NCBI RefSeq assembly: GCF_900143525.1
Contig: NZ_FREZ01000010.1
Span: 111,186 to 175,185, forward strand
Length of the DNA stretch: 64,000 bases
Reading direction: 5' to 3'
From: Ruegeria sp. Alg231-54
Lineage (GTDB): Bacteria; Pseudomonadota; Alphaproteobacteria; Rhodobacterales; Rhodobacteraceae
Positions 53,127 to 61,929 of this stretch are shown one piece after another. Each line of letters opens with the position of its first letter. Position 1 is the stretch's first letter. The notes below the pieces were generated by a model. It saw nothing but the letters and a program-made list of their open reading frames with translations, was not told the origin of the DNA and did no database searches. A program made the position numbers and the translations under genes.

Positions 53127-53235
53127 TGCGCCATTCCTTTAAGTGGCGCACTAATCTTTCAAGTTTTTAAAGCGATTAAACTTTAATCACTGTTTTGACC
53201 CCTTATTGCGGCAATTGCTGCGATTGCATTGCCGC
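53127..53235. promoter_or_regulatory. Three inverted repeats between dgcN and the malyl-CoA lyase gene
   Basis: The 295-bp divergent region has no gene. It contains TGCGCCA-N10-TGGCGCA (53127-53150), GATTAAA-C-TTTAATC (53174-53188) and GCGGCAAT-N12-ATTGCCGC (53208-53235). A TTGCGCAA palindrome lies further right, near 53264-53271. These are candidate operators for one or both divergent operons. Confidence 0.5.
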
Positions 53236-53324
53236 GCCTGCACAAAGATGCTTGCTATGGCTTGCGCAATTTAATACCTCATGAGGCAAGAAAATCGCAA
53301 TTTCCTTTCTCGCACGAGGTCCAG

Positions 53325-54284
53325 ATGAGCTTTCGCATCCAACCCGCCGCCCCGGCGCGCCCCAACCGTTGCCAGTTGTTCGGACCGGGATCAAACACCA
53401 AGCTGTTCCCGAAAATGGCCGCGTCGGCCGCAGACGTAATCAACCTCGACCTTGAGGACTCGGTCGCGCCGTCGGACAAGGACGCCGCGCGCGCAAATGT
53501 GATCGAAGCGCTGAACACCGTCGATTGGGGCAACAAATACATGTCCGTGCGCATCAACGGACTGGACACACCCTATTGGTACCGCGATGTGGTGGACCTG
53601 CTAGAACAAGCCGGCGACCGGCTGGATCAGATCATGATCCCCAAGGTCGGCTGCGCGGCAGATGTCTACGCCGTAGACGCGCTGGTCACCGCCATCGAGC
53701 GCGCCAAGGGCCGTACAAAGCCCGTCAGCTTTGAGGTCATCATCGAATCCGCAGCTGGCGTTGCCCATGTCGAAGAGATCGCGGCCTCGTCTCCGCGCAT
53801 GCAAGCGATGAGCCTGGGTGCAGCAGATTTTGCAGCCTCGATGGGGATGCAGACCACTGGTATCGGTGGCACGCAGGAAAACTACTACATGCTGCGCGAA
53901 GGCGAAAAGCACTGGTCCGACCCGTGGCATTGGGCGCAGACTGCCATTGTTGCCGCATGTCGGACACATGGCGTTCTGCCCGTGGACGGACCCTTTGGCG
54001 ACTTCTCAGACGACGAAGGTTACATCGCGCAAGCAAAACGTTCGGCTACCTTGGGCATGGTCGGAAAATGGGCCATTCACCCCAAGCAGATCGCGTTGGC
54101 CAATCAGGTCTTCACCCCATCGGACGAAGCCGTATCCGAGGCACGCGAAATTTTGGCTGCGATGGAACAGGCCAAAGCCAATGGCGAAGGCGCAACCGTT
54201 TACAAAGGTCGTCTGGTCGACATCGCCTCGATCAAACAGGCCGAGGTGATCGTGGCGCAGGCCGAATTGATTGCCGCGAACTGA
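53325..54284 (+). CDS. mcl1: L-malyl-CoA/beta-methylmalyl-CoA lyase
   Basis: 319 residues, CitE-like barrel. RCQLFGPGSNTKLFPKMAASAADVINLDLEDSVAP holds the substrate Arg and metal Asp region, then SFEVIIESAAGVAHVEEIA with the metal Glu, and LGAADFAASMG. Length and motifs match Rhodobacter Mcl1, which cleaves malyl-CoA to glyoxylate and acetyl-CoA and acts in the ethylmalonyl-CoA pathway. ATG 53325 follows GAGGTCC. It is divergent from dgcN. Confidence 0.9.
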   Translation: MSFRIQPAAPARPNRCQLFGPGSNTKLFPKMAASAADVINLDLEDSVAPSDKDAARANVIEALNTVDWGNKYMSVRINGLDTPYWYRDVVDLLEQAGDRLDQIMIPKVGCAADVYAVDALVTAIERAKGRTKPVSFEVIIESAAGVAHVEEIAASSPRMQAMSLGAADFAASMGMQTTGIGGTQENYYMLREGEKHWSDPWHWAQTAIVAACRTHGVLPVDGPFGDFSDDEGYIAQAKRSATLGMVGKWAIHPKQIALANQVFTPSDEAVSEAREILAAMEQAKANGEGATVYKGRLVDIASIKQAEVIVAQAELIAAN

Positions 54285-54292
54285 TCTAATTG

Positions 54293-54320
54293 AATAAGGC
54301 GCCCTTAGGGGCGCCTTATT
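54293..54320. terminator. Bidirectional terminator after malyl-CoA lyase
   Basis: A 12-bp perfect stem AATAAGGCGCCC/GGGCGCCTTATT with loop TTAG has A-T ends on both sides, so it can stop both convergent genes. Confidence 0.85.
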
Positions 54321-54325
54321 GGGGC

Positions 54326-54901
54326 CTACCGGCCAAAGACGTTGTTAGGCGTCCATGTAAAACGCTCACCTTTTTTTCCTGACTTCATCATCAGGCAAGA
54401 TGTACCGAGCTTCTGAAAATAGATTATCTTCAGCGGATACCAACCCGCCTTCGGCACCTCTACTTCGGTTCGTTGATTGGCCTCACACCCCTGAATACTA
54501 TTGACTTTGCCGATCTGCTGCCCGCCAACCCAGGCATCGATCCCATCGTTTGACCATGTCTCCAACTCGTAAACGCCCGGTGAGTCAAAGCGCATGTAAC
54601 CGGTGATTTCTGCAGCGACATTATAGTGGTGGTCGAATGTCAAAACATCCTCGCCTTCGTTTGTATCCCTATAATCCAAACCGATCAGCGGCTGCCCCGG
54701 CTGGGCCTTAGGCAATAACTGCTTGGCATGAGTGAGATTGCGGATTTTGCGCTGAGTACCAGTTCCCACATATTTAACATTCAATCCCGCTTTTGGACTG
54801 GGTTGCGGACTGGCGGGCTGTAATTTGAGCGGCGCGGCCACTGCTGAACTGGCGATAAACGCCGCAGCTGCTATCAGCGCTCCAATGCGAACACATTTCA
54901 T
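54326..54901 (-). CDS. Secreted protein with PA14-like domain
   Basis: 191 residues. A Sec signal peptide (MKCVRIGALIAAAAFIASSAVAAP) is followed by a Pro-rich stretch and a beta domain. The parts GYMRFDSPGVYELETWSNDGIDAWVGGQQIG and GWYPLKIIYFQKLGTSCLMM resemble PA14, a carbohydrate-binding beta-barrel. Two late cysteines could pair. It is probably periplasmic and may bind glycan; no enzyme domain is attached. Confidence 0.72.
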   Translation of the reverse strand: MKCVRIGALIAAAAFIASSAVAAPLKLQPASPQPSPKAGLNVKYVGTGTQRKIRNLTHAKQLLPKAQPGQPLIGLDYRDTNEGEDVLTFDHHYNVAAEITGYMRFDSPGVYELETWSNDGIDAWVGGQQIGKVNSIQGCEANQRTEVEVPKAGWYPLKIIYFQKLGTSCLMMKSGKKGERFTWTPNNVFGR

Positions 54902-55016
54902 TATCTTCTCCCTGTGTGTGGCCTGTTGGGGTTGTTCCCCTTCGATCAGGTCCTTGAGAAGACACTAGGCTGCGAAAATTCACCCGGCAAGCCGGTTGAA
55001 GATCACAATTCCAACG

Positions 55017-55469
55017 TCAGGCGCGCATATCTTTGGGTGAATCCATCACCACATAAGACGTGATCGACGTCACATGCGGCAGTGTTCCCAGAACTTCGGT
55101 GTGGAATGTCTTGTACGAAGGTAAGTCCGCGCATTCCACGCGCAACAGGTATTCGATGGTCCCGGTGATATTGTGGCATTCGACCACTTCCGGCACACGT
55201 TGAAGGGCGCGTTCGAACCCTTCCTGTGCGGCTTTGGTGTGTTCACCCAGCCCAACGCCGATATAGGCGACGAATCCGACACCAATCTCGGATGGGTTCA
55301 GGACTGCGCGGTAGCCCGAGATTACACCCGAACGCTCCAGCTCCTGCACGCGGCGCAGGCAGGCAGAAGGAGACAATCCCACCCGGTCCGCCAGATCCAG
55401 ATTACTGATGCGGCCGTCTTGCGAAAGTTCTCGCAATATTTGCTGATTTATGTGGTCAATTTTCGCCAT
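55017..55469 (-). CDS. Lrp/AsnC family transcriptional regulator
   Basis: 150 residues. The N-terminal HTH is DHINQQILRELSQDGRISNLDLADRVGLSPSACLRRVQEL, and the C-terminal RAM domain runs GVGFVAYIGVGLGEHTK to VTSITSYVVMD. Members bind amino acids and act as octamers. It is 73 bp from the divergent LysE exporter, the usual arrangement in which the regulator turns on amino acid export. Confidence 0.92.
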   Translation of the reverse strand: MAKIDHINQQILRELSQDGRISNLDLADRVGLSPSACLRRVQELERSGVISGYRAVLNPSEIGVGFVAYIGVGLGEHTKAAQEGFERALQRVPEVVECHNITGTIEYLLRVECADLPSYKTFHTEVLGTLPHVTSITSYVVMDSPKDMRA

Positions 55470-55542
55470 TGATTGTGATATTAACGAGATCGCGCATTAA
55501 AACGCAATTTCATTTGTTCGGTTTGCAGCAATTATCCAACTT

Positions 55543-56139
55543 ATGACCTACGATATCCTTCTGGCCCTGTTCGCCTTTGCTTTTGTCTCGTCCATTACAC
55601 CTGGACCCAACAACCTGATGCTGATGGCGTCTGGGGCCAATTTCGGATTTCGAAAGAGCATCCCGCACATGCTGGGGATCGGGCTTGGGTTTACCTTCAT
55701 GGTGCTATTGGTCGGCACCGGGCTGGTGCAGCTATTCGACAGATATCCGATCAGCTACACGGTGCTGAAATTCGCCTCTGTTGCATATCTTCTGTTCCTT
55801 GCTTGGAAAATCGCACATGCCGCCCCGGCGAAGGGGCAAAACACGACAGGCACGCCGATGACGTTCCTGCAGGCAGCAGCCTTTCAGTGGGTCAACCCAA
55901 AGGCCTGGGCCATGGCCCTGACAGCCACAACCGCCTACACACCTGATCAGACCCTTCAGGCGATCATTGTGGTGGCCCTTGTTTTCGGAGCAGTCAACCT
56001 GCCCTCAGTCAGCACATGGACCGTTCTGGGCCAGCAAATGGCGCGCATCCTGACGAACCCACGCCGGTTGATGGTGTTCAACTGGACAATGGCGGCTTTG
56101 CTCGTCGGCTCGCTCTACCCGGTTCTATACCCGAATTGA
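55543..56139 (+). CDS. LysE family amino acid exporter
   Basis: 198 residues, six helices. FAFVSSITPGPNNLMLMASGANFGFRKSIPHMLGI is the LysE/RhtB signature, and FLQAAAFQWVNPKAWAMALTA is the conserved middle motif. It exports one or more amino acids. No clear ribosome site precedes the ATG. Regulation by the divergent Lrp-type gene is likely. Confidence 0.9.
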   Translation: MTYDILLALFAFAFVSSITPGPNNLMLMASGANFGFRKSIPHMLGIGLGFTFMVLLVGTGLVQLFDRYPISYTVLKFASVAYLLFLAWKIAHAAPAKGQNTTGTPMTFLQAAAFQWVNPKAWAMALTATTAYTPDQTLQAIIVVALVFGAVNLPSVSTWTVLGQQMARILTNPRRLMVFNWTMAALLVGSLYPVLYPN

Positions 56140-56375
56140 GCAATTTCGACGGCAGGTCTTCAGCCCGATTATCATGAACGTGGGCCAAAACACGCAGAAC
56201 GCGGTCTTCATAACGGGTCGCCATCAGTATCCTTTCTATTTGCTCGCCTACGGATGCATATTCCGCAGCCACAAATCTTGCTGAATTCAAATCGGAATAC
56301 ACACGTAAGAATGTTACACTGGGCGGATAACTCACGAGACCAATAGATTTTTCAACATGGTAAATGAGGACCGAT
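56140..56375. other. Intergenic region after the LysE gene
   Basis: No supported gene. A minus-strand frame (stop at 56078, possible GTG starts near 56302-56317) reads SARFVAAEYASVGEQIERIL and then ATRYEDRVLRVLAHVHDNRA, which looks protein-like. It overlaps the LysE 3' end by 62 bp and has no recognised family. It may be a small gene or a remnant. Confidence 0.3.
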
Positions 56376-57059
56376 ATGAACAATCCATCTCGCCCGCTCC
56401 GCCAAATTCTGTTTGCTGCCATCCTTGCCGCAATGCCGGCTATTGCGCAGGCCGATGACGTCCAGACACAAACCATGATTTCTGAACGTGTCAGCCAGCA
56501 TAACCCGGCGCCCGAAGCCTATATCAAGGATCGCCCAATCCTGGGTTGGCAGCTGACCAGCGATGACTTCGATGCTATCCCCGAGGCGATCCGCGACAAC
56601 CTCGGTTCGGTTGATGGCACCAGTTACGATCAGGCTTACCTGACCGAGAACGTCGGCACGATCATTGCGCTGCAGTTCCGCAAGGATGGCCCGGACTTCT
56701 ACATCATCGGCAAGAGCACTTATGACGCCGCCTACGAGCTTGTTTCGTTGGACGATGTCGCAGCCAAAAACACACGCTTGATCGAGCGGCTGGATATGAC
56801 CCCTGCGGTCAAGGCGATGTTCGAAGACCAAACTCCGGGCATAGTCGGCGCGCTCAAGACGACCCCAGTGGAAATGCTGCGCCTGTCTGATCTGGGTTAT
56901 GCAACAAGTGAAGCCCTGACTGTCCAAGCGCCATGGGGCGAACAGACTAAACCGGAAGGCGCGGACGCATTTCTGGTCTGGGACGGTGGCGAAAACCAGT
57001 ACTACATGGTGAACGCAGACGATGACGGCCTGCCGTCCAGCTATGTACCCGTCCAGTGA
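56376..57059 (+). CDS. Hypothetical secreted protein
   Basis: 227 residues. Signal peptide MNNPSRPLRQILFAAILAAMPAIAQADD. The mature part contains DRPILGWQLTSDDFDAIPEAIRD and ends WDGGENQYYMVNADDDGLPSSYVPVQ. There are no cysteines or catalytic motifs I can name. ATG 56376 follows GAGGACC. Composition and signal indicate a periplasmic protein of a roseobacter-specific family; function unknown. Confidence 0.75.
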   Translation: MNNPSRPLRQILFAAILAAMPAIAQADDVQTQTMISERVSQHNPAPEAYIKDRPILGWQLTSDDFDAIPEAIRDNLGSVDGTSYDQAYLTENVGTIIALQFRKDGPDFYIIGKSTYDAAYELVSLDDVAAKNTRLIERLDMTPAVKAMFEDQTPGIVGALKTTPVEMLRLSDLGYATSEALTVQAPWGEQTKPEGADAFLVWDGGENQYYMVNADDDGLPSSYVPVQ

Positions 57060-57067
57060 CCTAAACC

Positions 57068-57088
57068 GGCGTGGCCCCGAACCACGCC
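57068..57088 (+). terminator. Hairpin after the hypothetical secreted protein
   Basis: A 7-bp stem GGCGTGG/CCACGCC with loop CCCCGAA lies 9 bp after the stop. No T-run follows, so it is a weak candidate. Confidence 0.35.
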
Positions 57089-57160
57089 CCGCTTCACCTT
57101 GTGTTGCATTCCTCTGACAGCAAGTTCATATAGCAATGAACTTCTGCGTTAAGAGGCGTC

Positions 57161-58123
<963 letters not shown>

Positions 58124-58127
58124 AGCG

Positions 58128-59255
58128 TCAGCCACCGAGCTGGCGCAACAAAGCCGCCGAAGGTTCCCCGGTTACGGCCAAGCCACTGGCGCGTTGATAC
58201 GCGCTGATGGCAGATTTCGTGTTGTTGCCGATAACCCCATCCGCGCCCTGCGTATCGTATCCTGCGGATGTCAGACGGCGCTGCAGCTCTTTTCGATCCT
58301 CCAGCGTCAACCCGGTCGCATCGGGCCCGAACGAAGCCTGAAACGGCGCACCACCAGAGATCCGGTCTGACAAATGCCCAACGCCGATCGCGTAGCTGTC
58401 CGAATTGTTATAGCGCTTGATCACCTGGAAATTGCGGAACACCGCAATGCGCGGCCCCGGCGTTTGGGGCTGCAACACCGCCACAGGCGTTCCCGAAACT
58501 GTGCCTGCTTCGCCACCCCATGGCTGTCCGCGCACCCAGCCAGCCCGTGCCAGATATGCGGCTGTCGAGGCCAAAGAATCCGTGGGATCCTCGGACCAGA
58601 TGTCCCGACGGCCATCACCGGTGAAATCCACCGCATAAGCCAAGTAAGACGTCGGAATGAACTGCGTATGCCCCATCGCCCCGGCCCAGCTGCCGGTCAT
58701 GTTCGCGGGCGTTGTATCGCCCTCTTGAATGATCTTCAGGGCAGCGATCAGCTGTTTTTCAAAAAACGCGCCGCGACGGCCGTCATAAGCCAGGGTCGAC
58801 ACTGCCGACACCACCGGCACGTCCCCCCGGCGAGATCCATAACGGCTTTCCAGGCCCCAGACGGCAACGATAACCTCTTTATCGACGCCGTACTTTGCCT
58901 CGATCTCTGACAGGGTTCCTGCATGGCGCACCAGCATCTGCTTGCCGGTTGCGATCCTTTCATCAGAAGCTGCAATCGCCAGATAATCCTCAAGCGAGCG
59001 TTTGAATTCGACCTGATTGCGATCTCGTTCGATCACGCCCGGCAGGTACCCCGCCCCCTGAAAGGCCCGGTTGATGGTGGTTTGAGAAATACCTTGCGAC
59101 GCCGCGCGGGACTTAAAGCCGGCAACCCAGGCGTCATAGCCTGCGTTGGGGACGGCCCGCATCCGCGTTGCCGGGGCGCTGGTTGGCGTGCCACCGGAAC
59201 AGGCGGCCAAAAACGTTGACCCAAGTCCAACTGAAAATAGGCGTCGATTGATCAT
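58128..59255 (-). CDS. Lytic murein transglycosylase (MltB-like) with peptidoglycan-binding domain
   Basis: 375 residues. The lipobox is FLAACSGG. The SLT domain (about 35-290) has the catalytic Glu in VWGLESRYGSRRGD and the family motifs GAMGHTQFIPTSYLAYAVDF and YNNSDSYAIGVGHLSDRI. A C-terminal PG_binding_1 domain runs LEDRKELQRRLTSAGYDTQGADGVIG. It cleaves glycan strands to 1,6-anhydro ends in the periplasm. Confidence 0.92.
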   Translation of the reverse strand: MINRRLFSVGLGSTFLAACSGGTPTSAPATRMRAVPNAGYDAWVAGFKSRAASQGISQTTINRAFQGAGYLPGVIERDRNQVEFKRSLEDYLAIAASDERIATGKQMLVRHAGTLSEIEAKYGVDKEVIVAVWGLESRYGSRRGDVPVVSAVSTLAYDGRRGAFFEKQLIAALKIIQEGDTTPANMTGSWAGAMGHTQFIPTSYLAYAVDFTGDGRRDIWSEDPTDSLASTAAYLARAGWVRGQPWGGEAGTVSGTPVAVLQPQTPGPRIAVFRNFQVIKRYNNSDSYAIGVGHLSDRISGGAPFQASFGPDATGLTLEDRKELQRRLTSAGYDTQGADGVIGNNTKSAISAYQRASGLAVTGEPSAALLRQLGG

Positions 59256-59366
59256 GTCTGAAATCTGCTCTTGTTGTGATTTGGGTCAGAGTATCGCAGA
59301 CTAGGTGCGCAAGCTAGTTCTGCGGTGCTTGGAAACGGCAACCCGATCACTTCGGCGACAAGCCGC

Positions 59367-60014
59367 TTAACTGACCAGCATCCGCAGCCCTTGCGTCACA
59401 TCCGACCGCACAGCCAGCCTCAATCCGGGCTCATCCCCCGCCTTCAACGCAGCGATGATCAGCTTGTGATAATGCGGCGGTTCCGTCCGCCGCAACCGCC
59501 CGTAAAGCGAGCGCATCGTCGGCCCCAGCTGAAGCCACACTGTTTCCACAATGGCCAGCATCGCCGGAGCCTGAGCACGCAGATACAGCGTGCGATGGAA
59601 TTCCAGGTTTGATCGGATGTAACCGACAGCATCCCGTTTCGTGACCATTTCCGCGACGGTCATGTTGATGCTCTGTAACCGGTCGATCAGCGCCATGTGC
59701 GCGCGGGGCAACGCACGGCTGGCCAGCTCGACCTCGAGCAGTGCACGCAGAGCTGCCAACTCTTCGATACGATCATTGGTCAGCTCGGGCGTGGACACCC
59801 GACCCGAGGAAGACAGAAACAACGCACCTTCGGCCACCAGCCGTCGCACTGCTTCGCGCGCAGGCGTCATTGAAACATCAAATTCCTTGCCGATGCCGCG
59901 CAGGGTCAACGCCTGCCCGGGAGCTATGTCGCCGTGCATAATACGTGAGCGCAGGGCTCGATAGACCAGATCATGAGCTGCAGGTTGGGTGTCGGTTGGG
60001 CGAGCGCTTAACAT
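59367..60014 (-). CDS. GntR family transcriptional regulator, FCD domain
   Basis: 215 residues. HTH residues HDLVYRALRSRIMHGDIAPGQALTLRGIGKEFDVSMTPAREAVRRL form the N-terminal winged helix. The helical FCD domain follows with FHRTLYLRAQAP holding one metal/ligand His. The effector is unknown. A TGTGATCACA palindrome lies 7 bp upstream of its start, suggesting autoregulation. It lies 30 bp downstream of the YgjP-type peptidase gene on the same strand. Confidence 0.9.
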   Translation of the reverse strand: MLSARPTDTQPAAHDLVYRALRSRIMHGDIAPGQALTLRGIGKEFDVSMTPAREAVRRLVAEGALFLSSSGRVSTPELTNDRIEELAALRALLEVELASRALPRAHMALIDRLQSINMTVAEMVTKRDAVGYIRSNLEFHRTLYLRAQAPAMLAIVETVWLQLGPTMRSLYGRLRRTEPPHYHKLIIAALKAGDEPGLRLAVRSDVTQGLRMLVS

Positions 60015-60021
60015 AACCCCA

Positions 60022-60031
60022 TGTGATCACA
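60022..60031. promoter_or_regulatory. TGTGATCACA palindrome before the GntR gene
   Basis: A perfect 10-bp palindrome in the 30-bp gap between the peptidase and GntR genes, just before the GntR start. Its position would let a bound repressor block translation or a local promoter. A CRP-like protein is an alternative reader. Confidence 0.4.
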
Positions 60032-60044
60032 AATCGCCGCGCGG

Positions 60045-60740
60045 TCAACTCGTCGTGCCATCAAATCTGTACTGGTGAAGCTGCGCCCCGTTGTCGCGCA
60101 GCCAGCGCCTTTGGGCTTTGCAGTCACCAAACAGGCGCTCGACCTGCGCCCAGAACGCGGGGGAATGGTTCATTTCGGCCAGATGCGCGACCTCATGTGC
60201 GGCGACATAATGAAGGATGTCCGATGGCGCGAGGATCAGGCGCCACGAAAACATCAGACCACCACCCGAACTGCAAGATCCCCAACGAGACCGCGTATCG
60301 CGCAAGGTCAGGCTGGAATAAGGTCGGCCCAGCATTGTCGCATAATCGTCGCAGGCCTCCGTCAAGCGATCCCGCGCCAGTTCCTTTAAGAACCTTGCCA
60401 ATCGCCTGACTTCTGCCCCTTTGGGAACTGCAACCTCTGCGTCCCGCAGCAGAACGCGTCGGCCCTCTGCCGGTACGATTCGCCTATCTTTGCCTTCAAT
60501 GGGGATTGATTGCCCGAATCCCACGGCCAATGGGTTGGGTCTGTCCTCAAGATGCTCACGGATCCAGTTTTCCTTGACCTTGGCGAAATTCAGCGCCTCG
60601 GCTTCTGCGACACCTTTAGGGTAGGTCAGTGTAACCCGCCCGTCCAATTGAGAAATTCGCAAGCTGATACGCCGCGCCCTGGCCGATTTGCGCAGCGTTA
60701 GCGGCACCGGCGGTTTTCCGGGCAATGCGTGGTCCCCCAT
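60045..60740 (-). CDS. YgjP-type M48 metallopeptidase (DUF45)
   Basis: 231 residues. The zinc site is YVAAHEVAHLAEMNHSPAFWAQVERLFGD, with HExxH plus downstream His, and TRSRWGSCSSGGGLMFSWRLILAP is the family's WGSC motif. The N-terminus RRISLRISQLDGRVTLTYPKG is the usual beta lead-in. The target is unknown. ATG 60740 (MGDHALPG) is supported by AGGAG; the longer frame is not. Divergent from the FYDLN gene. Confidence 0.9.
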   Translation of the reverse strand: MGDHALPGKPPVPLTLRKSARARRISLRISQLDGRVTLTYPKGVAEAEALNFAKVKENWIREHLEDRPNPLAVGFGQSIPIEGKDRRIVPAEGRRVLLRDAEVAVPKGAEVRRLARFLKELARDRLTEACDDYATMLGRPYSSLTLRDTRSRWGSCSSGGGLMFSWRLILAPSDILHYVAAHEVAHLAEMNHSPAFWAQVERLFGDCKAQRRWLRDNGAQLHQYRFDGTTS

Positions 60741-60840
60741 GTGCCTGTTTCTCCTGCTTAAAGGCTTTGACAGTGCCCGCTGCATGTGGCACGTGACCTG
60801 AATCATTACTACGACTCACCTGATATCAAGGGGATCTGAA

Positions 60841-61167
60841 ATGCCCAAGGAAGAATGGGGTGTAAAACGCGTTTGCCCGACCACCGGTAAGCGGTTTTAC
60901 GACCTGAACAAGAACCCGATCGTCAGCCCCTACACCGGCGAGATCGTGGAGCTTGAAACCGGCAAGAGCCGGATGATCGCAGCAGATGCGGAAGATGCCG
61001 CGTCGGCAAAAGCACGCGAAAATGCGTCGGAAGAAGATCTGGTTCTGGACGATGACGACAGTGTCGACGTCGAACTGGACGATGATCTGCTGGATGATGA
61101 TGACGACAGCAGTGACGACGTTTCGCTGGATGAAATCACCGATATGCCAGCGGAAGAAGAAAGCTAA
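60841..61167 (+). CDS. TIGR02300 (FYDLN-acid) family protein
   Basis: 108 residues. MPKEEWGVKRVCPTTGKRFYDLNKNPIVSPYTGE is the conserved head with its FYDLN motif. The tail is extremely acidic (ELDDDLLDDDDDSSDD and similar), presumably disordered. The family is restricted mainly to alphaproteobacteria and has no known function. AAGGGGA precedes the ATG. Confidence 0.93.
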   Translation: MPKEEWGVKRVCPTTGKRFYDLNKNPIVSPYTGEIVELETGKSRMIAADAEDAASAKARENASEEDLVLDDDDSVDVELDDDLLDDDDDSSDDVSLDEITDMPAEEES

Positions 61168-61309
61168 AACCGGTCCGGGGCGGCCCTTGCGCCGCCTCAA
61201 ACTACCCTCGGATGCGAGGCAGAATCTTTTCCGCATAATCCATTTTTGGACTTGCGCTCATTGCCGTCGTCTCATAAACGTCCGTCCACCGCAGTCGCGG
61301 TACCTGGAA

Positions 61310-61385
<76 letters not shown>

Positions 61386-61929
61386 AAATCCATTGATTTT
61401 GTTGAATAAATTCGGGCGACGCCTCCACAGCCCCCGAATTGCCCCCGAAATTACGTCGCTTCACCGGGCTTTTGTCGGCACCAACCCAACGCCACCCGAG
61501 TCGGAATGTCGCACCCCACCCCCCGGCCTCACCCGAGCGCTGCGCGGTTTTGTTTATACCCCACGCATACAAAGCGCGGGGTTCCTGCACTTTTTGACTG
61601 CTAGGTCAAACGAGACGATGTCATCCGTGCGGCTACCGATGCGTCTCGCCAAGAGTACATCAGCTGCTTGGCTATTTGGTGCACTGAGCACTAACGACCG
61701 CTTTGAAGTCCGATCGTACACCCGGTCTATTCCGATCAGTGTCCGCAAAGCGGACTTTTCTGCCGTTCGCATCTGCTTCCCGACAGACTGCATTTTGCGC
61801 TTTGCGGTCATTGGATGAACCCCGGCGAACGTCGGGTATTGTCAACTGCGATCCCAATACACTTGGCCGCTGCCTGTTTTTCGTGCTTTCATTCTCGCGA
61901 CCCGAAAAAGCTGCGAAGGGGAGTTCACA
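61386..61929. other. Gene-poor region between tRNA-Ala and the sulfatase gene
   Basis: No convincing gene. Minus-strand frames here come from the tRNA (the familiar VEPRGVEPL artefact) or lack a family. A hairpin GTCCGC-AAA-GCGGAC followed by TTTTC (61741-61759) and repeat-like words (CGTTCGCA, GCTTTGCGG, GACCGCTTT) lie at 61690-61811. The composition differs from the core genes to the left, suggesting an accessory segment beginning at the tRNA. Confidence 0.55.
61786..61811 (-). repeat. Left copy of an imperfect inverted repeat flanking the sulfatase
   Basis: Read on the minus strand this begins ATGACCGC and ends TGCAGTC. The right copy at 63729-63755 on the plus strand shares both ends with a diverged middle (AAAGCG versus TTTGCG). 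It may be a copy of a dispersed intergenic repeat. Confidence 0.4.

Noticed and set aside
56078..56317. Possible small minus-strand gene overlapping the LysE 3' end
   Set aside because: Protein-like stretch but no family, no clear start or ribosome site; kept only as a note.
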